Source of the DNA: Scilla litardierei | Taxonomy: Eukaryota > Streptophyta > Magnoliopsida > Asparagales > Asparagaceae | NCBI GenBank assembly: GCA_030789695.1 | Contig: CM061134.1 | Coordinates: forward strand, 63,911,370 to 63,975,369 | Length of the DNA stretch: 64,000 nt | Direction: 5' to 3' | Part shown: piece by piece, positions 54,421-64,000 of the stretch | Layout: every line of letters begins with the position of its first letter | How positions within the stretch are numbered: position 1 is the stretch's first letter | Program-made: the position numbers and the translations under genes | Notes under the pieces: generated by a model | What the model was told of the DNA's origin: nothing | What the model saw: only the letters and a program-made list of their open reading frames with translations | Databases searched by the model: none

Positions 54421-57400
54421 GTACTCAAGGAAAAGAAAAAGAAGAGGAGCAACAAATTTAAATTTAGCTCCAAAGGGAATTGGATACTCGATAGCGGGTG
54501 TTCAAAACACATGACGGGTGACGCTCAATTTCTCTCCGGAGTGGTTCCCATTGCAAATGGAAATCACGTCGTATTTGGAGGCAACGAGAGCGGAACCATC
54601 GTCGGCGTTGGTAAAGTGGGTAACCCTTCTAAACCCTTAATTAGTGATGTCTATCTAGTTAATGGTTTAAATCATAATCTTATTTCAATAAGCCAACTTT
54701 GTGACAAAGGTTACAAAGTTAGCTTTGCGAAAGGATTGTGTCATATTTCGAATGATAATAATAAATTATTATTTTCCGGCACACGCCATAAAGATATTTA
54801 TATTTTGGATCTTCCTAAGTCATATGAACAATGTCTCGTTGCCAACACAAGTGAACAACACTTATGGCATCGACGCTTTGGACATGTGAACTTTGGAACA
54901 CTTTATAAACTTTCGAAATTAAATTCCATTAAAGGTTTTCCGAAGCTCGTTTTCGAAAAGAAAAGTTTTTGTGATTCTTGTCAACGTGGCAAGCTTCCTA
55001 AATCTTCATTTAAACCTAAGAAAAGCATTTCTACGAAACGGCCACTAGAGCTATTACATCTAGATTTATTTGGGCCAACTAGAGTTGCTTCCTTAGGAAA
55101 TGCAAGATATGGACTAGTCATCGTTGATGATTATTCAAGATTTACATGGGTATTTTTCTTATGTAATAAAAATGAAGCTTTTGAAAACTTCACAATATTT
55201 GTAAAGAAAGTACAAAATCTCATCGGAACCACCATTGTCACTATTCGTAGTGATCATGGGGGTGAATTTGAGAATGAGTCTTTCTCAAATTTTTGTGATG
55301 ATCTTGAAATTACTCACACGTTTTCTTTCCCTCGCGCACCTCCTCAAAATGGTGTTGTTGAGAGGAAGAATAGAACGCTTGTGGAGTGTGCTCGCACTAT
55401 GCTCGAAGATAGTCAACTTGGTTATCAATTTTGGGCGGAAGCGGTACACACCGCTTGTTATGTGTTTAATAGAATACTTTTGAGGCCCGGCACCAAACAA
55501 ACTTGCTATGAATTGTTGTTTGGTAGATTGCCTCAAGTTAAACATTTTCGTGTTTTCGACGCAAAATGTTTTATTAAAAACACATATGATAATTTGGACA
55601 AGTTTGATCCGAGATCGGATGAGGGGATATTTGTTGGGTATTCCTCACGTAGCAAAGCCTACCGGATATACAACAAAAGATCCTCTACGATCGAGGAATC
55701 ACTTCATGTCTCTTTTAATGAGAATTTTACTACTTCTAGAATTTCAAATGATAATGATTCTATGGATGTTTTATGTGATTCATTTGAAAATTCTAAGTCT
55801 ATTGATTCAATTGATTCTATTGAGACTAACCCGACTAATGAAGTTGTTGAGAATGTGCCTAGTGATCAAGGTATTCCCAAGCGGCTTCATACTGTTCGCG
55901 ACCATCCCCATGAGCAAGTTATTGGCAATATTAATGACAGTGTCAAGACGAGATCTCAAGTCCACCACTTCGCCAATTGTGCCTTTGCCTCATCGATAGA
56001 GCCAAAGAATATCGTTGAAGCGTGCGAATATAGTGCTTGGATCCTTGCCATGGAGGAGGAACTCATTCAATTCGAAAGGAATGAGGTATGGGAGCTTGTT
56101 CCTTTGCCATCGAAGAACCACACCGTCATAGGGACAAAGTGGATCTTCAAGAACAAAACCGACGAAAACCAAGTCGTCGTCCGGAACAAAGCAAGGTTAG
56201 TTGCTCAAGGCTATCGCCAATAGGAAGGTATCGATTTCGAAGAATCCTTCGCTCTGGTAGCTAGATTAGAATCCATTAGACTTTTATTGTCTTATGCATG
56301 CCATAAAAATTTTAAGTTATTTCAAATGGATGTTAAAAGTGCATTTTTAAACGGAGATGTCGTTGAGGAAGTTTACGTTTATCAACCTCCGGGCTTCATA
56401 AATGAAAAATTTCCAAATCATGTTTTTAAACTAAAGAAAGCTCTTTATGGTTTGAGACAAGCTCCTCGAGCTTGGTATGATCGCCTAAAGAATTTTCTTT
56501 TGGATTTGAATTTTAAAATGGGCGAAGCCGATTCTACACTTTTTGTTAAGCATGCGAATAATGATATTTTATTAGTTCAAATTTATGTTGATGATATCAT
56601 TTTCGGTGCTACTAACTTCACTCTTTGCGAAGAGTTTTCTAATGTTATGAAGGACCAATTTGAGATGAGCCACATGGGCGAACTCAAATATTTCTTAGGT
56701 CTCCAAATTCGCCAATTGAACGATGCAATCTTCATCCACCAAACGAAGTATACGGTGGAGTTGCTTAAGCGATTTGGAATGGAAAGTGCTTCCGGGAAAA
56801 AGACTCCAATGAGCACGACTACGCATCTTGACAAGGATACGGGCGGTAAGGATGTAGACATTCGTCTATATCGAGGTATGATAGGTAGTTTACTTTATCT
56901 TACCGCAAGTAGGCCCGATATTATGTTTGCCGTATGCGTATGTGCTCGTTATCAGTCTCAACCTAAGGAGTCTCACTTAGTAGCGGTAAAGCGTATTTTC
57001 CGTTATCTAAGTTACACTTTAGATTTTGGATTACTTTATCCGAAATCTAGCACGTATGAGTTAGTCTCATACAGTGATGCCGATTATGCGGGATGCAAAT
57101 CCGACAGGAAAAGTACTAGTGGCACTTGCCATTTTCTAGGAAATTCTCTTGTCTCTTGGTTTTCCAAGAAGCAAAATTCCGTATCACTTTCAACCACCAA
57201 GGCGGAATATATTGCCGCCGGTGCCTCTTGTGCCCAGGTTCTTTGGATGAGACACACTTTGAAGGATTTTGGTATTCACTGTGATACTAGCCCTATCATG
57301 GTGGATAACCAAAGTGCTATCTGTCTTTCAAAGAATCCGGTGAACCATTCCCGATCAAAACACATAGATGTCCGACACCATTTCTTAGATGATCATGTTG

Positions 57401-57534
57401 CTAAAAAGGACATCATTTTAGTGTACGTTGAAACCCAAAAGCAAATCGCCGATATTTTCACGAAACCCCTAAAGGAGGACTCCTTTGTGCGGTTGCGTCG
57501 AGAATTGGGGATTATGGGTGAATCCGAGATATAG
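54421..57534 (+). pseudogene. SIRE Pol (protease, integrase, RT, RNase H), one in-frame stop
   Basis: Same frame as Gag but separated from it by four stops (54364-54420). Protease LDSGCSKHMTG (near 54490); integrase zinc region LWHRRFGH with CDSCQRGK; core LDLFGP, VDDYSRFTW, DHGGEFENE and [38 protein letters not shown] and YVDDIIFG (56584); RNase [31 protein letters not shown], ending [19 protein letters not shown] at 56221-56223 falls just before the RT finger motif EGIDFEE. All catalytic motifs are otherwise intact, so it is nearly functional. Confidence 0.93.
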
Positions 57535-57802
57535 GATTCATATTTGAACTCAATCATCTTGCATGCTAATATATTTCGCGATATTCCGTTCATGCTAGAT
57601 TTATTGAATTTTTGGGAATTTTATGTGATTTGTTTGAATTTATGATCGAATTCGTATTTCAATGTCGTATTTAAGATTTCGACGTTTTATGGGGTAATTT
57701 AGATGACTAATGAGAGTGTTAAGATGTTTCATCCAAGTGGTTTGTGAAGAAAAATCAATTATCAATTTTTGGACTCTTCTAGTCGGTTTCAGTTCACTTG
57801 TC

Positions 57803-58056
57803 AACCGACTAGATGCTCATCTAGTCGGTCAGCAAGTGAACTCAGACCGACTAGATCCAGCTTCTATCTCACTCTTATCTTTTTCTCTCTTTAGTCGGTC
57901 ACAGTACATTTCCCGACCGACTAGATTGAAAACTAGTCGGTCAGTGAGTATACTGCGACCGACTAAATCTTGCCCTAAAATTCACTGTTTGCCTCTGTTT
58001 CGACTTAGTCGGTTCAAGCTCATTGACCGACCGACTAGATCGTAATCTAGTCGGTC
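57803..58056 (+). repeat. Three-unit hairpin array before the third ORF
   Basis: Hairpins of the same 28-base design as in the LTR begin at 57803, 57915 and 58029 (spacing 112 and 114), with flanking outer stems (AGTCGGTT...AACCGACT style). They lie between the end of pol and the GC-rich leader of the third ORF. Confidence 0.9.
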
Positions 58057-58443
58057 AGTGCTTGAACTGTGACCGACTAAGTATGTTAGGGCAGTTGTGT
58101 CTTTTCCAGATCTCAACCGACTTAATCTCATTTCAGTCGACTAAAAATCTTTTTAGTCGGTCTCTTTCTCAGCTCAAGCCCGAAAACCCCAAACCCCCTC
58201 CGAGCCTCTTCACCTTCCCGTCGACTCCGGCCATATCTCCGGCCATCGCCGCCGTCCGCCGCCGTCGCCTCCTCCTCTTAGGTATCTCCCTCCTCCTCCT
58301 AGGTCGATTCCTACTCTAGGGTTCTAGATCCTAGGGTTTCTAGTTTTAACCTAGGGCTTGTGTTTCGGATTCTCTCTTCTAGGGTTTGTGCTAGGTTGTT
58401 TTTGATCTTATCATCGTTTGCTTGTGCTCGTCGTGCCACGACC

Positions 58444-60086
58444 ATGGCTAAGACAAGAATTCCTATCGCCTCTTCTGGGGCTTCACCTATGTCTATATGG
58501 CCTTCCGACCCTAGGAATCCCCCTAAGCCTAAACGTCGTGCCAAATCAACCCAAGCTTCTCCGTCTTCGCCTCCTCTGAAGAAGCAGAGGACGGCGACCG
58601 TAAAACCCCGCAAATCTAAATCCAAGAAGGCCATACTCCACTCACCCTCTACTCCTCCCGATTCCGACACTGAATTTATTCTTGAGGATGAGCCTAGCCC
58701 TAAGGAACCCACTCCTCCACTTCGTCCTAGGACTCGCCAGCCAAAGGGAAAGGGCCCAATGCCAGCGGGGGGTGTTGACATATCGTTGTGTCGTGATGAC
58801 CCTTTGTGTCTCGCGGCCTACAACCGTATTGAACACTGCCCGATGTTATTGGAGCACTACGTCCAGTTTTCTGATTTCCTTGGCTTAGCTGACCTACTCT
58901 CCTATAGTGGTCTCCTTGATTATCTCCGATTCGACCCCAAGGCCAATCCCAAACCATATCCTCGCCTAGTGAAATTGTTCTATGCCAATCGCGTTCGAGG
59001 CCAGTACGATGTCAGTCACTCCATTGAGACTACTGTCTTGGGAACTCCTATAGTTCTCACGGCAGAAATCTTGGGGGAGATTCTTGGCTGTTCGTCGTGT
59101 GGTCTCCTTCCTTCGGACATTTTCGTCGACGATATTTCTTCCTTGGATCAGTCAGTTCTTTCAGATATCTTCCAGGTTATCCCCTCCGCATTCATTGGTG
59201 TTCCATCGAAATCTTTCAAGCCGAATGCTTGGGTCCTTAACCTAATCTTGAAGTCTTGCCTCCTCCCTAAGTATGGATCATCTTCACTTCCATCCCAGCC
59301 GTTCTTGAAATTGATCTACGCTCTTTTCTTGGGGTGCGAGATTAATTGGGCTCGCGTGATACTCGATAAGATGGACTCTTTCGAGTGTATACGCAAGACC
59401 AATAAATCTGCGCATATTCCATACCCTTGTCTGTTGACACTTGTGTTTCGTCATTTCCGAGTCCCTCTCCTCCTGACGATGAGCGTCCCTTGGGTACTCC
59501 TCTAAACGCGACGGCCGTGAAGAAATCTCTAGCGGCGCTTCGTCACATGCAGAGGTCTACCGCATCTGCTTCCCAGTCCACTCCGTCAGCTGCTGCAGCC
59601 CCCGCTCCTCCTGCCACATTAGACGATGTCGTACGCCTACTTCGTCAGCACGACTCCCGTTTGGCTCGTACTGAGGAGGTAGTCTGCCGTATGGCTCGCA
59701 TGATGGGGATTGATCTTCCTCCTTCAGTTTCTGAGGCCGAGGAGATGGACGATGAGGAACTTGACGAGCTTGTCACTTCCTTAGCCCGTGGCAATGAGGC
59801 CGCCGCCACCGCTGCTGCTGCTACCACTTCAGCTCCTGGAGATGGCACCACTTCCGGTGCTCCAGAGACTTCTGCTTCAGCACTTCAGACTTCAGAGCCT
59901 GCTGCTGACCCTGTTGCCGAGCCTGCTGATATTCCTGTTGTCACATCTGTCGTCGAGCCCGTCGTTGACGTCTTGACTCCTGCCCCGACGATCCCATCTG
60001 TTGAGACGCCTCTTCTCCCTGCAGAGCCTGAGTCCACTCCGTCGACTGGACCCACGGACACTGCAGATCCAGCCACTCCCTCATGA
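58444..60086 (+). pseudogene. SIRE third ORF (env-position ORF; putative plant transposon protein domain), frameshifted
   Basis: The ATG at 58444 has a strong context (ACCATGG). The first ~110 residues are Lys/Pro/Ser-rich and nuclear-signal-like (PPLKKQRTATVKPRKSKSKK). Residues ~115-335 resemble the 'putative plant transposon protein' domain common in SIRE third ORFs (e.g. LYANRV-type segment, FLKLIYALFLGCEINWARVI, KTNKSAHIPYPCLLT). Near 59461-59480 the frame shifts by one; the other frame continues with a coiled-coil-like helix (DDVVRLLRQHDSRLARTEEV) and an Ala/Pro/Thr-rich tail ending at 60086. No convincing transmembrane segment is seen. The position is that of the envelope-like gene described for SIRE1; the role here is unknown. 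Confidence 0.75.
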
Positions 60087-61002
60087 TCGTTGTTCCAAGG
60101 ACTCTCCACTACGCTTTGGATGATATATCTTAGTGAGAGTTATTTGGGTTAGGATAGAGTATGAGGGTTATGATATTTTGATGTATTTTGGATGATGTCG
60201 ATGATGTTGTATTTATTTTGATGTGGATGATGATGATGTATTTCTTTTTGATGGGTATGTTGCATTTGATGTATCGATATTTTTGCTGGATGTACTCATG
60301 ATGTTATCATTTATATATATACATCGTCGTTCTCTTTGTCTTAATTCGTCGTGCATATTTAATATTCGTTCATTGCAATGTGATTTCGTCACTCTATGCT
60401 TAAATACTTGGTTAAATAGATTTAAATTCTATAATTGTATAGAATTGTTTTCCATGCACAAATTTAACCAAGAATATTGAATATTGAAGAGTATGTTTCT
60501 TTATTCAAGAAATGAATAATTATTTGGTATTTTTGATGATTTTGATTATTTTTTTGATAATGGACATTTTGGCACACCTTGATTTGATTTCCACATTTTT
60601 CCCTTGGTGTCAATTTGGTCCATCGTCATTGTCTACGACTCCCGATGTTGGATTTTCCATTTCCTAATTGTTGTCGTTGTATGCCCCCCATTTTTGGGAT
60701 AATGCCAAAGGGGGAGAGATAATGATAATAAATAGCGTAAATGAAAATTTAACTCAATTTCCAAGAATCTAGTTTGATATGTTAGATTCAGGGGGAGTTA
60801 AGATATATATAAGGATTTTCAAAATCCGATATTTCAAAAATCGATTCTCTTTATTTATCTTACTCGTCTGCTTGATGCAATTCATATATATTCATTTTGG
60901 AATTAACATGTCATCAATGCAGGGGGAGTAAGTATTTTACATTTGAATCATTATTTTTGATTATTATTTATGTTGGTTTGTCATCACCAAAAAGGGGGAG
61001 AA
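60087..61002 (+). other. 3' non-coding region with repeated G-rich purine tracts and the final polypurine tract
   Basis: AGGGGGAG-type motifs occur near 60706, 60790, 60921 and 60990. The last, AAAAAGGGGGAGAA, abuts the 3' LTR and is the plus-strand primer. A (GATGAT)-rich stretch lies at 60,180-60,240. Confidence 0.85.
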
Positions 61003-62753
61003 TGTTGAATATTGGACTCCCCGGATTTGGTTTTGATGATGAGCAAACATAAATAATCCATGAACTAACAATTTGTGAGCGCAGTTTTGGAGATCGTCGC
61101 CAATTTCACGAGAACATTCAAAGCGACATCTCAACACTTCCCAAAGCTCGTATTCATGCCTAAAGCTTCGTTGAAGCTCATGCGACGTTTTGGAAGTTAT
61201 GAAGATTCAATCGAAGCTCTCGAAGACCGTTTATTAAGGTTTTATTTATAGTCTTTTAACTTCGATATATAGAATGTTAAGCCTTGAGTATATCTTACGT
61301 TTCTATCTTCATTTCGCTCATTTCGTAGCTCTAGGATCCTTGCACAAGTTCATTCTAACTTCCTCGAAGCATCGCGCTTCGATTCGGACTTTATTGTGCA
61401 TGTTAGTTGGTACAAGAACAAGTACTGACCGACTAGATGGTGATCTAGTCGGTCGGCAACTCTTCTTGGACCGACTAGTTTGATTCCTTAATTTCTTGGA
61501 CTTTACTGTTTACAGTTAGTCGGTCTACGTTGACTCACCGACCGACTAGTTTGTGAACTAGTCGGTCAGTGATGCTTCTTTGACCGACTAGTTGTGACTT
61601 ACTGTTCATGCTAAATTTCTCCTAAGCTACTGTTTATCGTTAGTCGGTCTAAGAACGTTTGGTGACCGACTAGTTGACAATCTAGTCGGTCAACTTTTGT
61701 TCTTGGACCGACTAAGTCAACTTGTGTTCAGACTATTTCATTTTGACTCTTAGTCGGTCTACGTTCACTGACTGACCGACTAGTTGTGAAACTAGTCGGT
61801 CAGAAAGTCTTCTTGGACCGACTAGATTTCTAGGTCTGAAATTCTATCTCTTCTCAGATCTACACTTAGTCGGTCCATGCTGTTTGACTGACCGACTAGT
61901 TGATGAACTAGTCGGTCAGTGATTGTTCTTTGACCGACTAATTCTCACAGATTTCTATCCGTTGGAGAATGACCTAACTTGTTTTTATGGGACCCTATAA
62001 ATACGAACCTAGGTCATTTCTATCTAGGTTAGAGCTTCCATTCAGAGATTCATTGAGATCAATAGAGATAGCCATTCTCACTCAAATCTAAAGCTCTCTT
62101 CCTCACAAGAAACCCATTCTCTCTCATTTCTAGATCTAGAATCCATCTAGAGAGAAGGTTGTTCTTGGTGAGCTCTTCAAGCTATTGCTTGATCCAAGTC
62201 TCCAAATCATCCCTAGGCACCGATTGCTGGTCATTTCCTTGGTGCTAGGTCTTGGTGACTTCATCTTCCTCAAATCCTTCATTTCACCATTTGGGTAAGA
62301 AAAACTCAAGGTATAGGATTTTGTGGTAAGATTGTTTATTTCATATTAAACTCTTTAATATTGCTTTGTGATTCTCTCGGTTGTGAGAGAAGGTTGTGAT
62401 CCCGGGTTGTGGGATTCACGTTTGCTATTGCATGTATGATTTGATCTTGTGAAGGTTTTTCACAAGATATTCATAGTGGAAATCTTGAGTTAAGGTTTCT
62501 AACTCAAGTATCCGGAGGGGATCCGGGTGGTTGGGACGTAGGATCACCGGGAACAAGTCGGGGAGACTTGGGTGGATCCGAACCCATTAACATCGTTTGT
62601 TAGCATTGTTAATTTTGTGTTGTCATTCAATTTAAGCTTCCGCAAATTGATTTGGTAGTTGTTTGCAATTTAATTTGGAATTATACTCCTTATTATTTTA
62701 AAGTACTATTCACCCCCCTATAGTACTTGTGCAGTAGCTGGTAGGGCATTACA
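61003..62753 (+). repeat. 3' LTR of the young SIRE element
   Basis: 1751 bp, nearly identical to the 5' LTR including the five hairpins (61427-61917) and the TATA box. Followed by the duplicated CATGT. Confidence 0.95.
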
Positions 62754-63761
62754 CATGTCACAGTCACCTGTATATTCTTCTACAGTCACATGTCCTGTCT
62801 TCCCAAACTTTCTGAGTTTTCACCACTTATGCATTTAAGAATTCAGTTGCATGTAGAAGGTTTCTCAGTCACCTGTTGGTTTACATGCGCCTGTCAGACC
62901 TTCATCAGTCCACTGTCCTATGTGGTAAGTTGCCATTTGAATTCTCACATACCCTCTGACACAGTGCAGCATGCGACTGTGAGTTCTTCACCAGTCGACT
63001 GTCTGGCACGTATTTTCTATCCGCTGGCTTTTTCCAAACGGATTTCAAAGGAGGTTTTGAGTATTTTGCTTGAAGGGTTTAGAGAACTTATAAAAGGGTC
63101 GCCTACTGTTCCATTGGATAACTCCTTGAAATCCTTTAGAATTCTTTGATCTCATCTCTAAGCTCCCAAGCCCTCATTTTCTCCAAGCCCTAAAATCTCA
63201 TTCTCTCCTGCTCTCCAACCTAGAATCAAAGTTGATAACCTCTAGGCATTTGGTGGTGACAAGAGAAAGAGTTTCACTCTCTTCTTGGAAGAGATCAACA
63301 CTCACTTCACTTTTCTCCTTCAAGTTCTACTTCAAGGCATATGTGTTTGTAAGTGTTTATAGTTCGAATTTCATTATCTCGTATTTTGATTTCACTCTCA
63401 GTTTATAAGAGTGGGTTTGCTTGATCCCAAGTTGTGGAAGTCAAGGACATCGATTGTTTTTTATTACACTTGTAGGTTTTCTACAAGTGGGTTTAAAGGA
63501 AACCTCAAGTTAGGGTTCTAACTTGAGTATCCAGAGGAATCCATGTGGAAGGGACGTAGGATTACTGGGAACAAGTCGGGATTAGACTTGGGAAATCCGA
63601 ACCCTTGAAACATCTTCTTGTTAGCTTGTTTCATTTTGGGTTAATTTATTATACTGCATTTATGTTGGTTAGTGATTTAAATTGGTATAATTATCGTTTA
63701 AATTTTATAAACACTATTCAATCCCCCTTCTTGTGTTTTTCTCATAGCCAGGGTCCTTACA
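62754..63761 (+). mobile_element. 5' LTR of a family-2 SIRE element, right part
   Basis: Continuation of 49312-50346. Palindrome words (GCGACTG...CAGTCGACTG near 62971-63001), TTATAAAAGG TATA-like site near 63089, the conserved GGGAACAAGTCGGG block (63568) and the terminus GGTCCTTACA. Confidence 0.88.
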
Positions 63762-63763
63762 AT

Positions 63764-63775
63764 TGGTATCAGAGC
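63764..63775 (+). other. Primer binding site of the family-2 SIRE element
   Basis: TGGTATCAGAGC two bases after the LTR. Confidence 0.9.
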
Positions 63776-63790
63776 ACAAGGTTTATATCG

Positions 63791-64000
63791 ATGGCATCCA
63801 ACAACAACAATGTTCCTTCACCTCCTTCGTACAACAATCACGATTGTGATGGTGCTTCTACTGTTTTCGAAGGATACTCAACGGTTCATCCTCCGCGTTT
63901 CAATGGCAGGAATTTCGGCTATTAAATGTACCGGATGGAGACATTCCTAAGGAGCGCTTCTCATTGGAGAACCCTCCATAAGGATTACGTGAACCCACCG
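63791..64000 (+). pseudogene. SIRE Gag N-terminus, window-truncated, with early stop
   Basis: MASNNNNVPSPPSYN then FNGRNFGY parallels the Gag start of the young element. A TAA at 63923-63925 (codon 45) replaces the conserved Trp of the GYWK motif, after which the same frame continues (RMETFLRSASHWRTL) to the window edge. Confidence 0.85.

Larger units (their letters stand above)
50347..62753 (+). mobile_element. Complete young SIRE/Maximus-type Copia retrotransposon, 12.4 kb
   Basis: LTRs 50347-52098 and 61003-62753, TGTTGAATATTGG...GCATTACA. Target duplication CATGT at 50342-50346 and 62754-62758. Primer site TGGTATCAGAGCC at 52101. Gag, then pol, then a third ORF and a G-rich 3' region give SIRE order and length. 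LTRs differ by eye at two bases (near 50593 and 51835) and one C-run length. Gag and pol each carry one internal stop and the third ORF one frameshift. It lies inside the LTR of another SIRE element in the same orientation. Confidence 0.96.

Noticed and set aside
57803..58056. Regular palindromic repeats considered as a CRISPR array
   Set aside because: The repeats are hairpins within a eukaryotic LTR element with related, not unique, spacers, and no cas genes. The retrotransposon context explains the location.

Overview
The window is plant nuclear DNA. It has a spliced gene with AT-rich GT-AG introns, a fragment of chloroplast atpA, Ty1/copia and Ty3/gypsy LTR retrotransposons, and hAT-like and Harbinger-like non-autonomous DNA elements. 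One host gene with very large introns beside a dense nest of retrotransposons fits an angiosperm with a repeat-rich genome. I cannot name the species from sequence alone.

Left part (1-25,100): one plus-strand gene for an ANTH-domain clathrin assembly protein (AP180/CALM type, like Arabidopsis At2g01600/At1g14910). I reconstruct 15 coding exons that join in frame into 555 codons plus stop (897-24934). Intron 11 is 15 kb. It holds a cluster of fold-back elements, a chloroplast atpA fragment, a 1.76-kb solo LTR with a perfect target duplication, a complete but broken antisense Copia element (13248-18897, target duplication ACTGC) and a 1.5-kb long-inverted-repeat element. Intron 14 holds an antisense gene-like unit (22559-24137) with its own TATA box and CT-rich leader. 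It encodes a tyrosine/proline repeat protein built on YSPEYTP/YTPSSP, reminiscent of the RNA polymerase II CTD, and is interrupted by two homopolymer frameshifts.

Middle part (25,100-49,300): downstream intergenic DNA with a Harbinger-like MITE (target duplication TAA) and a 1.16-kb hAT-type element (8-bp duplication ACCGTGTC). After these come nested LTR elements: a minus-strand SIRE-type 3' end, Ty3/gypsy LTRs with an integrase C-terminal remnant, a gag-only non-autonomous Ty3 element inside one of those LTRs, two minus-strand SIRE 3' ends in tandem, and a decayed SIRE pol.

Right part (49,300-64,000): a complete, very young SIRE/Maximus-type Copia element (50347-62753, LTRs almost identical, target duplication CATGT) has landed inside the 5' LTR of another SIRE-type element whose gag begins at 63791. 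The young element has gag, pol and a third ORF. Its LTRs carry a five-unit, ~115-bp-period array of short perfect hairpins, and a three-unit array of the same kind lies just before the third ORF. Apart from the clathrin gene and possibly the intronic repeat-protein gene, every coding sequence here belongs to mobile elements.
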